Below are positions 43,618 through 52,196 of a stretch of 64,000 nt of DNA, one piece after another. Origin of the DNA: JAWCNN01 sp038848005 (GTDB taxonomy: Archaea; Thermoproteota; Bathyarchaeia; Bathyarchaeales; Bathycorpusculaceae); the NCBI GenBank assembly GCA_038848005.1, contig JAWCNZ010000001.1, forward strand, positions 105,029 to 169,028, in the 5' to 3' direction. Positions within the stretch are counted from its first letter, which is position 1; each line of letters opens with the position of its first letter. The notes under the pieces are model-generated. The model saw only the letters and a list, made by a program, of their open reading frames with translations. It made no database searches and was not told the DNA's origin. A program made the position numbers and the translations under genes.

Positions 43618-44421
43618 TTACTCCTTCTCTATTAATGTGCCTTCAACACTTTCTCCTTTTAAAACTTTGTAGATATAGTTTGGTTTTGAAGCGTTTACAA
43701 TAGCGACTGGAATTCCCATTTCTACGGCGGGCAAAAGCTCCATTATTTTGCCGAACATTCCACCCGTAACGTCGCAAGCTGTTGACTTTCCAAAACTATT
43801 TTGGAGTTTCTTTAACTCTTTTAGGGTTAAGTGTTTAAACATTTCAGCGTTTTTCTCTGTTTTCGGGTCAGCGTTGTATAAGCCGTCAACGTCAACGCCC
43901 ATTACAATGCGTTTTGCGTTGAATTTTGCTGCGAGATAAGCCGCAATTTGGTCGCCTGACAATATCGTAAAGCCCAGCTTTGCGTCTAAAACAGCATCGC
44001 CGTAAAGCACTGGCAGAAAACCCATTTTTAACAGCAACGTTAACGGAGCGGTTTCGAAACATTTTATTCTGCCGTTTTCCGTTATTATGCATGATGAGGG
44101 CGTGACGCTTACGGCTGGAACACCATGCCACACAAGCGCATCCATAAATAAACCGTTTAACACGGTCATAATGTGGTGGGTTTCTGCAAAACCAACTATT
44201 TGATTTGTATCTTTCAATCCCTCTTTTATGGCGTATTTTTGGGCGGTGGGATGCCCGAAACTTCCGCCGCCGTGAACAATTATTAGGTTTTGCGTACTTG
44301 CCCTTTTAATTTCCTCTGCTAAACGGTTCATTTCCGCCGTGCGAGCTCTAAGCTCTTCGCTTTTGTCGGTAATCACTGAACCGCCAATCTTCAAAATTGT
44401 GGGTTTAGGTTCCACGTTCAA
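43618..44421 (-). CDS. ipk: Isopentenyl phosphate kinase
   Basis: Phosphorylates isopentenyl phosphate to IPP in the archaeal mevalonate pathway, 267 residues. Amino-acid-kinase fold: LKIGGSVITDK at the N-terminus, HGGGSFGH (about 51-58) with the catalytic His, LSGDQIAAYLA and VMGVDVDGLYNADP, and DVTGGMFGK near the C-terminus. It overlaps the mevalonate kinase gene by 17 nt. Confidence 0.94.
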   Translation of the reverse strand: MNVEPKPTILKIGGSVITDKSEELRARTAEMNRLAEEIKRASTQNLIIVHGGGSFGHPTAQKYAIKEGLKDTNQIVGFAETHHIMTVLNGLFMDALVWHGVPAVSVTPSSCIITENGRIKCFETAPLTLLLKMGFLPVLYGDAVLDAKLGFTILSGDQIAAYLAAKFNAKRIVMGVDVDGLYNADPKTEKNAEMFKHLTLKELKKLQNSFGKSTACDVTGGMFGKIMELLPAVEMGIPVAIVNASKPNYIYKVLKGESVEGTLIEKE

Positions 44422-45391
44422 TTTTTACGCCTTCATCTGTTTTTTTAACTTGGAAAGCCGTTCCACCAGCCCTTTGAACAGCCTCCAAAACCTGTTCAAG
44501 CCTTTCATTTTTTGTTAGGGCTATCATGCATCCGCCTCCGCCAGCACCTGTCAATTTTGCACCTAAAGCTCCAGCCTTGCGTGCAGCGTTTATAAGCCAC
44601 TCTAAAGATTCGTCTGAAACTCCCAAAGCATAAAGCAACGCATGGTTAATATTCATAAGCTCTCCGAGAGTTTCAAGGTCGTTTTCTTTTAGGGCTTCTA
44701 TAGCCCTTAAAACAATTTCACGAGCCGCCAACGTTATTGGTCCGATTATCTGCGGATGCCTTTCCCTTAACTCTCTTACTTTTTCAACTTGGGCGCGTGT
44801 GGGCCTTCCAATGCCCGTATCCCCTATAACAAGCGGCATGTTCATGTTAACCATTAATGGTTTGAATCCAGTGTCCATTTGGAATAGAAGCGCCCCGCCG
44901 AATGTTGCGATTGCCGGGTCTATTCCAGATGGAGTGCCATGCACTATTTTTTCAGCTTCGTAGGTTATGCGGAAAATTTCTTCTTTCGACGTTTTCACGT
45001 TTAATAGTGTGCTTACTGCTGCTGTCACTGCCGCTGCAACGGCTGCTGATGAGCCGAGTCCAGCGGCAACTGGAACCGTAGAATTAATTTCTATATTTAA
45101 CCCCGTTTTTTCTCCGTGTTTTTCCAAAACTTTTTCCACAGCCAATTTAACTGGTTCAAACCTTAATTTTGCCTCTCTAACGTCGCCCTGTTCAACTTTT
45201 ATGTTTCCGTTTTCGTAGTATGCCGCCAAGTTAAGGTTTAATGAGCGCATGTAAATGCGTTTGTCATTGCGGTTTTCCGCTTTTGCATAGGCTCTTTTGT
45301 CTATGGCTAAAACTATGGCTGGTTCACCGTAAACGACGAAGTGTTCTCCGAAAAGTATCACTTTCGCAGGGGCTGAGGCAACAACCTCCAT
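44405..45391 (-). CDS. mvk: Mevalonate kinase
   Basis: GHMP kinase of 328 residues making 5-phosphomevalonate. APAKVILFGEHFVVYGEPA near the N-terminus, the ATP-binding loop PVAAGLGSSAAVAAAV (about 109), HGTPSGIDPA with the catalytic Asp, and GAKLTGAGGGGCMIAL near the C-terminus. Third step enzyme of the lipid-precursor block; the phosphomevalonate decarboxylase or dehydratase genes are elsewhere. Confidence 0.94.
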   Translation of the reverse strand: MEVVASAPAKVILFGEHFVVYGEPAIVLAIDKRAYAKAENRNDKRIYMRSLNLNLAAYYENGNIKVEQGDVREAKLRFEPVKLAVEKVLEKHGEKTGLNIEINSTVPVAAGLGSSAAVAAAVTAAVSTLLNVKTSKEEIFRITYEAEKIVHGTPSGIDPAIATFGGALLFQMDTGFKPLMVNMNMPLVIGDTGIGRPTRAQVEKVRELRERHPQIIGPITLAAREIVLRAIEALKENDLETLGELMNINHALLYALGVSDESLEWLINAARKAGALGAKLTGAGGGGCMIALTKNERLEQVLEAVQRAGGTAFQVKKTDEGVKIERGT

Positions 45392-45399
45392 TTACACCA

Positions 45400-46251
45400 C
45401 TATTTTGTAAGGGAAACGGCGGCGTACCCGACCACGCTTGAGTAGTCGCCAATTATATCTCCGCTTGTTTTATAACATAACACTTTTGCTTTTTTCACTC
45501 CTAAAAATTTTGCAGCGACAATCAAAGCGGATATTGGACCGTAACCGCACGCGCTTATTCCATGCGCCTCAACAGTTGAATGAAATTTCTCTTCATCCAT
45601 TTCTTCAATAGCCTTAAGCGCCAACATATCCTTTTTCGCTGCGTTTTGCTGCGGTTCATAATGCGTCAAATCAGAAGAAGCAATAACAACAGCGTTTTTG
45701 TTAGTTACGGCTTCAGCCACGGCTTTTCCAACGTCTTTTGCTGTGGCTAAATCCTGCATTAAAAAGCACACTGGCACAATCGTAAATTTTGAATTGTAAA
45801 GGTATTGCAGAAAAGGAAGTTGCACTTCAATTGAATGCTCAAAACGGTGAGCGGAATCGTCAATGTCGGCTATGCGGGATTTTTGCACAATTTTAATGGC
45901 TGTTTCACCGTCCACTTCAACATCGCCTAAAGGCGTGCGCCAAACCCCCTCATCCATAACAGCCAAACCGCTGCCATAACCCGTATGATTAGGACCAAAA
46001 ATAACAACAATGTCGGGTTCGCCATCCAAAGCCAATTCATAATAAGCGTGGGCAGCCACCGGACCAGAATACATGTAACCAGCATGTGGACAAACCAAAC
46101 CCACAATCTTTCGCTGACCAGCCGCTGCAACCTCTGGAATTTTTCCAGGTCCAAACTTGTGGAGAAAACAGTTTTCTATTTGTTCTTTTAGGGCTTCAGC
46201 TGTTCCTTCGTAGAAAGCTCCGGCTTGGCATGGGCGCCGAATTTTCGCCAT
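45400..46251 (-). CDS. MEMO family protein (AmmeMemoRadiSam system protein B-like)
   Basis: MEMO1-like protein of 283 residues related to class III extradiol dioxygenases. IRRPCQAGAFYEGTAEAL at the N-terminus, CPHAGYMYSGPVAAHAYY (with the His metal ligand), VVIFGPNHTGYG, and SSDLTHYEPQ with SACGYGPI near the C-terminus are family motifs. Its place between S2 and mevalonate kinase is conserved in many archaea, but its role is unsettled. Confidence 0.9.
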   Translation of the reverse strand: MAKIRRPCQAGAFYEGTAEALKEQIENCFLHKFGPGKIPEVAAAGQRKIVGLVCPHAGYMYSGPVAAHAYYELALDGEPDIVVIFGPNHTGYGSGLAVMDEGVWRTPLGDVEVDGETAIKIVQKSRIADIDDSAHRFEHSIEVQLPFLQYLYNSKFTIVPVCFLMQDLATAKDVGKAVAEAVTNKNAVVIASSDLTHYEPQQNAAKKDMLALKAIEEMDEEKFHSTVEAHGISACGYGPISALIVAAKFLGVKKAKVLCYKTSGDIIGDYSSVVGYAAVSLTK

Positions 46252-46895
46252 TAGGTTTCTTCCTCTTCCTTTGAGATTTTCGCTTCAAAATCTTCGATGG
46301 TTAATGGTAAATCCTTGTCTTGTGGCAGTTCGCCTCTTTCCCGCAGTATTTGTCTTGCCAAAAGCCAGTAAATAACCGCTAGGGCTCTTCTTCCCTTATT
46401 GTTTGTTGGAATAACAAAATCCACGCCTGAAAATTCGTTGTCTGTGCTACATAAAGCCACTACGGGTATTCCTTCTGAGGCTGCTTCTTTAACGGCTTGC
46501 GAATCCGCCCTAGGGTCGGAAACTATAAGCACTTCTGGTTCAATACGGTTTGGATACAACGGGTTTGACAAAAGCCCAGGAATGAAACGTCCAATTATGG
46601 GCGTTGCCCCGGTCACTTGACAGAATTTGCTAACGGGCTCTTGTGCGTAAAGTCTAGCTGCAGCCGCAGCAATTTTTGACGGTGTAAATCTTGCCAGAAA
46701 TTTGGCGGCAATCCTTATGCGGTCATCTGTTTTTTTGACGTCTAAAACGAATAAGCCATCCGGCCTAACACGGTATATGAATTGTTCCATGTCTCCTGTT
46801 TTCATTCTTGTTCCAATGTGTATTCCAGCAGACAAAAGCGTGTCACGTGGCAACAAAAGTTCTTCTGTAATTGCTGCGGTTTCTTCATCCGCCAA
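46251..46895 (-). CDS. rps2: 30S ribosomal protein S2
   Basis: Small-subunit protein of 214 residues. LSAGIHIGTRMKTGDMEQFI, DRIRIAAKFLARF, ATPIIGRFIPGLLSNP and VLIVSDPRADSQAVKEAA match S2. TTG at 46895 is the probable start: GGAGG overlaps the enolase stop codon and lies 8 nt upstream. The longer in-frame ORF would run into enolase. The acidic C-terminal tail (ISKEEEET) is typical of archaea. Confidence 0.93.
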   Translation of the reverse strand: MADEETAAITEELLLPRDTLLSAGIHIGTRMKTGDMEQFIYRVRPDGLFVLDVKKTDDRIRIAAKFLARFTPSKIAAAAARLYAQEPVSKFCQVTGATPIIGRFIPGLLSNPLYPNRIEPEVLIVSDPRADSQAVKEAASEGIPVVALCSTDNEFSGVDFVIPTNNKGRRALAVIYWLLARQILRERGELPQDKDLPLTIEDFEAKISKEEEET

Positions 46896-46899
46896 CGGT

Positions 46900-48159
46900 T
46901 TATCCTCCCTTAAGGATTGGGATTTCCGCCATTTTGGCTCTTTCTCCAAGGTACTCTTCAATCCTTATTAGCTCGTTAAGTTTTGCTATGCGTGTTCCCT
47001 CAACAATTCCAGTTTTTATTATTGGGCATTTAAGGGCAACAGCCAAATGGGCTATGTGCCAATCGCATGTGTCGCCTGAACGATGAGACATTACGGGCGT
47101 GTAGCCGTTTCTTTTCGCCAATTCAACGGTTTCCCAAGCATCTGTGAGTGTGCCAATCTGGTTCACTTTGATTATGATGGCGTTGCCTGCACGCATTTTT
47201 ATTCCACGCTTTAGCCGTTCACTGTTTGTGACGAAAAGGTCGTCGCCGCAGATAAGGCACTTCTTAACCTTTTTTGTTAGTTCTGCAAAGCTTTCATAGT
47301 CTTCCTCGTGAAATGGATCTTCAACGTAGGCTAAATGGTACTTTTCAATAAGTTCTTTTATAAATTCCAGCTGTTCGCCTGAATCCCGCTTTTCACCGCT
47401 TCTGTAAACGTAAACTTTTTCTTTTTCATCCCATATGGAAGACGCTGCAACGTCAACGCCGAAGCCGCATTCAAAACCCATCTCGTTGCCCACTTCCTCG
47501 CATACTTCAGCTAAAACTTCAAAGGCGTCTGAATTGCTTATGTTGGCAATCCACGCTCCTTCGTCGCTTCTTCCGCCGCTGAAAAGCGCATCCTTCTTTT
47601 TGAGGATTGTCCCAGCTTTTTTGTGAATTTTTGCGTTTGCGGTTACAGCCTCAAGTAAGGATTCAGCTCCATAAGGAAGTGCTAAAAACTCTTGGATGTC
47701 TGGAGCTTTTCCACGGGTGTGTTTTCCACCGCTTATTGTGTTTCCAAGCGGATATGGCAACTCGTTGGCAACATGCCCGCCCAAATATTGAAAAAGCGGT
47801 AAACCATAAGAGTTTGCGGCTGCCTCTGCAACGGCTAAGGAAATAGCCAAAGCCGTGTTTCCACCTATCACCCTAAAATCTTTTGAACCGTCAATTTCAT
47901 GTAATGTTCTGTCGATTTCCTCTTGATAATCAGCGTTTAACCCAATAATTTCTGGAGCTATAACCTCCTCAACCTTTTTCAGCGCTTGGTCCACTCCGCC
48001 CTGTGGATAGTAAACCACTTCGGCTTTTCCACGGCTTTCTCCAGCTGGAGCTGAAGCCCTTCCAAAACCAGAAGTTGTTATGACGTCTATTTCTATTGTT
48101 TCGTCTCCGCGGGTGTTGAAAACTTTTCTGGCTATTATATCCTCAATTGTGGTTGACAT
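46900..48159 (-). CDS. eno: Enolase
   Basis: Interconverts 2-phosphoglycerate and phosphoenolpyruvate, 419 residues. GGNTALAISLAVAEAAA, GGKHTRGKAPDIQEFLALP, the metal ligand segments VEDPFHEEDY and CGDDLFVTN, IKVNQIGTLTDAWET and MSHRSGDT are all present. ATG at 48159 follows GGAG; an upstream in-frame start would overlap rpoN. Enolase within this ribosomal operon is a conserved archaeal arrangement. Confidence 0.95.
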   Translation of the reverse strand: MSTTIEDIIARKVFNTRGDETIEIDVITTSGFGRASAPAGESRGKAEVVYYPQGGVDQALKKVEEVIAPEIIGLNADYQEEIDRTLHEIDGSKDFRVIGGNTALAISLAVAEAAANSYGLPLFQYLGGHVANELPYPLGNTISGGKHTRGKAPDIQEFLALPYGAESLLEAVTANAKIHKKAGTILKKKDALFSGGRSDEGAWIANISNSDAFEVLAEVCEEVGNEMGFECGFGVDVAASSIWDEKEKVYVYRSGEKRDSGEQLEFIKELIEKYHLAYVEDPFHEEDYESFAELTKKVKKCLICGDDLFVTNSERLKRGIKMRAGNAIIIKVNQIGTLTDAWETVELAKRNGYTPVMSHRSGDTCDWHIAHLAVALKCPIIKTGIVEGTRIAKLNELIRIEEYLGERAKMAEIPILKGG

Positions 48160-48182
48160 GTTTTCTCCTTTTACGCTTTTTG

Positions 48183-48410
48183 TCAATATAACCTTGCCTC
48201 CTTTCTTTTTTCAGCTTCTTCGTAAAAGCGTAAAACTTCATCAATTATGTCCACATGCGAAAGCAACATGCGCCTGCAACAGTAACGCTTAACGCCTAAA
48301 CTGTCCAAAACTTCAGCCGCATTTTCTCCAGCCTTAACTCTCCTCGCAAATTCTTCCCACAAATCTCCAATAAGTTTACCGCACGTAAAACATCTTACAG
48401 GTATAATCAC
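48183..48410 (-). CDS. rpoN: DNA-directed RNA polymerase subunit N (Rpb10)
   Basis: Small zinc-binding RNA polymerase subunit, 75 residues. RCFTCGKLIGDLWEEF at the N-terminus and the second ligand pair in KRYCCRRMLLSHVDIID are diagnostic. Lies 14 nt after rps9. The rpoK gene often found next to it is absent here. Confidence 0.95.
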   Translation of the reverse strand: MIIPVRCFTCGKLIGDLWEEFARRVKAGENAAEVLDSLGVKRYCCRRMLLSHVDIIDEVLRFYEEAEKRKEARLY

Positions 48411-48424
48411 TTTTTCACCTTCCC

Positions 48425-48835
48425 CTATCTGTAGCTTTTCTGGTCTCTAGCCCGCGCGCCCGGTCCTCCAAACTTTTTGGTTTCTTTTCTTCTCGGGTCT
48501 CCAACAATCATTGTTCTATCATACTCTGCGAAAATTTTGCGTAAATGCGTGCTTTTCGTCCATTTTAATAATGCGTTGGCTATGGCCATTCTTGCGGCTT
48601 CTGCCTGTCCCATGTAGCCTCCTCCTGAAACTTTTATGTCTATGTCAAGTTGTTTCCAAATTTCGTCTCCTGCTTGCAGGAGCGGCTCCATAATTTTTCT
48701 GCGGGCGATTTCGGGCTCAAAAACTTCTATTGGAGTTTTGTTTATGTGTATTCTTCCAATTCCAGGCTTAACCACCGCTCTTGCAGTGGCTGTTTTCCTT
48801 TTTCCACTTACAATCAAAACCTTTTTTGCTGGCAT
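48425..48835 (-). CDS. rps9: 30S ribosomal protein S9
   Basis: Protein of 136 residues. SGKRKTATARAVVKPGIGRI, VSGGGYMGQAEAARMAIANAL and the C-terminal basic tail KKFGGPGARARDQKSYR, which reaches the P-site tRNA, are family hallmarks. Six nt after rpl13. Confidence 0.95.
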   Translation of the reverse strand: MPAKKVLIVSGKRKTATARAVVKPGIGRIHINKTPIEVFEPEIARRKIMEPLLQAGDEIWKQLDIDIKVSGGGYMGQAEAARMAIANALLKWTKSTHLRKIFAEYDRTMIVGDPRRKETKKFGGPGARARDQKSYR

Positions 48836-48841
48836 AACCCT

Positions 48842-49273
48842 TTATTCACCTTTCCATCCTATTTCCTTTGCCAACTCGCCCAGCGTAATGAAGGGACACT
48901 TTAGCTTTTCAGCTTGTGCATCCGCTAAGGTTTCGATTTTTTGGTTTTTGAAGGTTTCTGGTACGCCAATAAAAACTTTAAGCCTTTTATATGCTTGTTT
49001 GCCTTTTGGTTGTTTGTATGGAAGCATTCCCCTAATTGCCTTTCGCAATATCTTGTCTGGTCGCCTATAATGGAATGGACCTTTCCGCGGATATCCAACT
49101 TCTAAAAACTCTTTTGCCTCTCTTATTTTGCTTTCCCTTTTTCCAGAAAGCACGGCTTTTTCAGCGTTTATAATTATTATTTCTTCGCCTTTTAACAACC
49201 GCTTGGCGATTGTGCTTGCCATTCTGCCAAGAATAAGCCCATCCGCATCAATAATTGTCGTTTTTTCCTCCAT
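48842..49273 (-). CDS. rpl13: 50S ribosomal protein L13
   Basis: Protein of 143 residues. IDADGLILGRMASTIAKRLL, GYPRKGPFHYRRPDKILRKA and GMLPYKQPKGKQAYKRL are L13 signatures. ATG at 49273 with GGTGA upstream, 4 nt after the rpl18e stop codon. Confidence 0.94.
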   Translation of the reverse strand: MEEKTTIIDADGLILGRMASTIAKRLLKGEEIIIINAEKAVLSGKRESKIREAKEFLEVGYPRKGPFHYRRPDKILRKAIRGMLPYKQPKGKQAYKRLKVFIGVPETFKNQKIETLADAQAEKLKCPFITLGELAKEIGWKGE

Positions 49274-49277
49274 TTTT

Positions 49278-49640
49278 TCACCCAATTATTTTGACGTTTG
49301 AGCCTTTCGGATTCTTTTTAACTAACTCAAAATATGAAAGGCATTTTCCCCTCGCAGCTTTTATTTTCTCCTTTGCCCTTTCAGAAAAAGCGAACGCTGC
49401 CACGGTTAATGGATGGTTTATTTCGCCTGCGCCTAAAACCTTGCCTGGAACAGCCACAACATCGTTTCTTTTTGTGTGTCTGTTTAGGCGGCTGAGGTTT
49501 ACGGCTACTCGTTTTCTGCTGGGTTTCGTTAGGCGTTCAGCTATGTCCCGCCAAATTTCAGCCTTGTTTTCTCTGCCTTGCCTTTTTAAGAAATGAATGA
49601 GCTCTATGAGTTGTGGATTTTCCGCTTTAACCTTCTTCAC
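49278..49640 (-). CDS. rpl18e: 50S ribosomal protein L18e
   Basis: Archaeal/eukaryotic large-subunit protein, 120 residues from the GTG at 49640, which has AGGTGG 6 nt upstream and gives the usual family length. ENPQLIELIHFLKRQGRENK, AVNLSRLNRHTKRNDVVAVP and GKVLGAGEINHPLTVAAFAF are typical. The start lies inside the 3' end of rpoD. Confidence 0.94.
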   Translation of the reverse strand: MKKVKAENPQLIELIHFLKRQGRENKAEIWRDIAERLTKPSRKRVAVNLSRLNRHTKRNDVVAVPGKVLGAGEINHPLTVAAFAFSERAKEKIKAARGKCLSYFELVKKNPKGSNVKIIG

Positions 49641-50451
49641 TCTTTTCCACCTTGATTTGGCTTTCAAACCCGCTTAACTGCTTATCTAATATTTTTATGG
49701 CTTCCATCAATATTCTTTCTGGTGGAAGCGCATTTGTGGATTCAAGGCTGAATATGAAGGTGTTTTCCTCCCAGCCTACTTCTATTGCTGGTGGATTCTG
49801 CGGGCAAGCGTCAACACAGTCTTGGCAGATGATGCAAGCCATCAAATCGCGAACTTCTATTTTATTGCCTTCGGTTTTCGCCAAAACTTTTTTTGGGCAT
49901 ATCTCCACGCATTTTTCACATGCATCACATTTTTCGCTTATCTTTATTTTTGGAAAATACTTGTATGCGCACATGGAAACGGGCTGCCATTTGGCGTGGT
50001 TTTTGCCTTTTCCAAGCCTCGCATACGCTTCAAGCCTCAATTTTTGTCCTTTCGCCAATTTTATTATTGGAATTTTGTCGCTTACAGGCACTATTTCTGG
50101 ATTTTCCGATTTTAACTCGCCAGAATAAACGGTTTTTGTTCCCTCTTTTGCTTCAACATCTAATGTAAGCGTAACTCTGCAGAGGTTGCATCCGAACTCG
50201 CTTTTGCATGGACATTCTTCTGGCAGGTTATAACTGTCCAAATTGGTTTTTAATGGGATAAGCCCAAGCCTATGCGCTATTATCTCATCTTGAAAAACGG
50301 AAGAATTCTCGAGCATTACAACCTCATCAATAGCCATAACTGGAACTTCAGCAATTATTAGCCTTCGCAGTGCATTCATAAATGAAGTGTCAACTCCCTG
50401 AACCAGCAAACGCACGTTTCTCTCGTCTCTTTCAAGCACTTCTACCTTCAC
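49627..50451 (-). CDS. rpoD: DNA-directed RNA polymerase subunit D with two 4Fe-4S motifs
   Basis: Rpb3/alpha-like assembly subunit. The alpha-type dimerisation region (FMNALRRLIIAEVPVMAIDE) is followed by an inserted ferredoxin-like domain (about 185-235) carrying CDACEKCVEICP and CIICQDCVDACP: eight cysteines, enough for two [4Fe-4S] clusters as in redox-cluster-bearing archaeal enzymes. GTG at 50451 follows GGAG with 8-nt spacing; in-frame starts at 50457 and 50481 are possible. Overlaps rpl18e. Confidence 0.92.
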   Translation of the reverse strand: MKVEVLERDERNVRLLVQGVDTSFMNALRRLIIAEVPVMAIDEVVMLENSSVFQDEIIAHRLGLIPLKTNLDSYNLPEECPCKSEFGCNLCRVTLTLDVEAKEGTKTVYSGELKSENPEIVPVSDKIPIIKLAKGQKLRLEAYARLGKGKNHAKWQPVSMCAYKYFPKIKISEKCDACEKCVEICPKKVLAKTEGNKIEVRDLMACIICQDCVDACPQNPPAIEVGWEENTFIFSLESTNALPPERILMEAIKILDKQLSGFESQIKVEKSEEG

Positions 50452-50539
50452 ATTCAACACTCCATAGGCAGTGCCGTTCAATAGAATATTAGTGCATTAT
50501 TTCAATTTTTCTCTCAGCAGAAATAAAACCAGATTTTTG

Positions 50540-50947
50540 TTAGACTCTTCTTCCTCTTCTGCCGCCTGGTATCCGTGTGCCATCATGCGGAATAGGCGTA
50601 ACCTCTTCGATTCTGCCTATTTGGAATCCCGCTCTTGCTAGGGCTCTTATTGCGGCTTGTGCACCTGGACCAGGCGTTCTCGGTCCGCTGCCGCCTGGCG
50701 CTCTGACTTTTATGTGTATGGCTGTTATTCCCTTGTCTTTGGCTATTTCTGCTGCTGCGGATGCTGCTCGCATGGCTGCGTAGGGCGAAGATTCCAGCCT
50801 ATCCGCCTTCACAAACATTCCGCCGGATGTTCTGGCTATGGTCTCTGCGCCTGAAATGTCTGTTATGTGAACTAACGTGTTGTTGTAGGAGCTGTAAATG
50901 TGGACGACGCCCCATTTCTCGGCTTTTTTGCCGCTACTGCTGCTCAT
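50540..50947 (-). CDS. rps11: 30S ribosomal protein S11
   Basis: Protein of 135 residues. WGVVHIYSSYNNTLVHITDI, GAETIARTSGGMFVKADR, GGSGPRTPGPGAQAAIRALA and the basic C-terminus DGTRIPGGRRGRRV are diagnostic. Overlaps rps4 by 4 nt (ATGA). Confidence 0.96.
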   Translation of the reverse strand: MSSSSGKKAEKWGVVHIYSSYNNTLVHITDISGAETIARTSGGMFVKADRLESSPYAAMRAASAAAEIAKDKGITAIHIKVRAPGGSGPRTPGPGAQAAIRALARAGFQIGRIEEVTPIPHDGTRIPGGRRGRRV

Positions 50948-51507
50948 TCGCTTTTCTCCTCGCTGGATTTCGTTTCAACCGTAGCCGCAACCATCAATGC
51001 TTGGCGAATTGGGTGAGTTTCATTTGCAAGCGGGCTTTTCGGCACATAACCTATTTGGTTTTCCTCCTCTTTTGTCACCATGTAGCCGGGCACCGTAACC
51101 CGCCTGTTTCCTATTGCTATATGCCCATGAATTATTAACTGGCGGGCTTGGTGGACTGTTTTGGCTAAACCCTTGCGGAAAACGACTGTTTGTAATCGAC
51201 GTTCAAGAATATCCTCCACCGTCAAGTCTAATACGTCGTCTAAAACAGCCGTTTCTGGGAGAACTCCAAGCCTTTTCAAGCGGGTTAGGAGTTCCCTCTC
51301 CATTTTTCCACGTTGTTCAGCTGGCTTGCCTATAAGCGAGCGGGCTATACCCCTAAATTTTGAAAGCATTGTTTCATGACGCCACAACTCACGCTTGTTT
51401 CTTAAGCCGTACTGCCCCAAAAGTTTGAGTTCTTCTTGAAGAATGCTTGTCCGCCATGGAAAACGTGGCGTTGCATACTTTTTTCTCTGTTTTTTCGGGT
51501 CGCCCAC
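50944..51507 (-). CDS. rps4: 30S ribosomal protein S4
   Basis: rRNA-binding primary assembly protein of 187 residues. An N-terminal KKYATPRFPWRTSILQEELK region, then an S4 domain (about 103-160; LERRLQTVVFRKGLAKTVHQ, RQLIIHGHIAIGNRRV). C-terminus Glu/Ser-rich. One nt after rps13. Confidence 0.95.
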   Translation of the reverse strand: MGDPKKQRKKYATPRFPWRTSILQEELKLLGQYGLRNKRELWRHETMLSKFRGIARSLIGKPAEQRGKMERELLTRLKRLGVLPETAVLDDVLDLTVEDILERRLQTVVFRKGLAKTVHQARQLIIHGHIAIGNRRVTVPGYMVTKEEENQIGYVPKSPLANETHPIRQALMVAATVETKSSEEKSE

Positions 51508-51508
51508 G

Positions 51509-51991
51509 CTATTTGCCTCCTCCGCTGCCTCCCGCTTTCTTTGCCGCCTCTTTCTTTTTAACTCCTAAGGCTTTTCCCTTTCTCCCAGTGGTTCTGGTTC
51601 TTTGTCCACGCACCTTCAACCCATAAGCGTGGCGGTATCCACGCCAAGACTTTATTTCCTTCATCTGTTCTATATCCATTTTCGTCCTCAAAACAAGGTC
51701 TGCACTTATCAAGTGCATGTCCTTTCCAGTTTCCAAATCTTTTCGCCTATTCAAAAGCCAAGCTGGTAAGCCAAACCTTGTCGGTTCCTTAATTATTTCC
51801 TCTATTCTTTCAACTTCCGCCTCTGTTAGGAAACCCGCTCTCACGTCGGGGTTTATTCCAGCCTTCTTCAAAATTGCATTTGCAAGGTTTAGGCTTATGC
51901 CCTTAATTTTTCTTATGGCGTAAGGCGCTTTTAAAGTGCCATCTACATCAGCATCCACTATCCTTAATATGTGACGGAATTCGCTTGACAT
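51509..51991 (-). CDS. rps13: 30S ribosomal protein S13
   Basis: Head protein contacting tRNA, 160 residues. FRHILRIVDADVDGTLKAPY, RKIKGISLNLANAILKKAG and GYRHAYGLKVRGQRTRTTGR are typical. The C-terminal Lys/Ala/Gly tail ends GGSGGGK. First gene of the long minus-strand informational/lipid operon, transcribed from the promoter at 52036-52043. Confidence 0.95.
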   Translation of the reverse strand: MSSEFRHILRIVDADVDGTLKAPYAIRKIKGISLNLANAILKKAGINPDVRAGFLTEAEVERIEEIIKEPTRFGLPAWLLNRRKDLETGKDMHLISADLVLRTKMDIEQMKEIKSWRGYRHAYGLKVRGQRTRTTGRKGKALGVKKKEAAKKAGGSGGGK

Positions 51992-52035
51992 CGCTTCTCA
52001 TCCATTTATGGTTAACTACAACCATAGCCATATTT

Positions 52036-52043
52036 TATTTAAA
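52036..52043 (-). promoter_or_regulatory. TATA box of the rps13 ribosomal operon
   Basis: TTTAAATA on the minus strand, preceded by a purine-rich BRE-like GG. Transcription would start near 52013 and give a leader of about 22 nt before the rps13 ATG at 51991. Confidence 0.5.
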
Positions 52044-52100
52044 CCTTACTGGTTCACCTCTTAATAGAGTGGGGACTTACCAGATAAACCCTGCAATACT

Positions 52101-52128
52101 ATGTCATATCATCCAAGAAATATGACAT
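52101..52128. promoter_or_regulatory. Long inverted repeat ATGTCATAT-N10-ATATGACAT
   Basis: Perfect 9-bp arms (52101-52109 and 52120-52128) with a 10-nt spacer. It sits 69 nt upstream of a small winged-helix gene and about 60 nt beyond the rps13 TATA box. Arms this long suggest a dimeric regulator, most simply the winged-helix protein itself. It may also form a 10-nt-loop hairpin. Confidence 0.5.
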
Positions 52129-52196
52129 GAATCGTAATATAAGTTAAATCTTTTAAGGAGTAAAGCTATAACAGAAACTAGTAGGTTGAATGTGTA

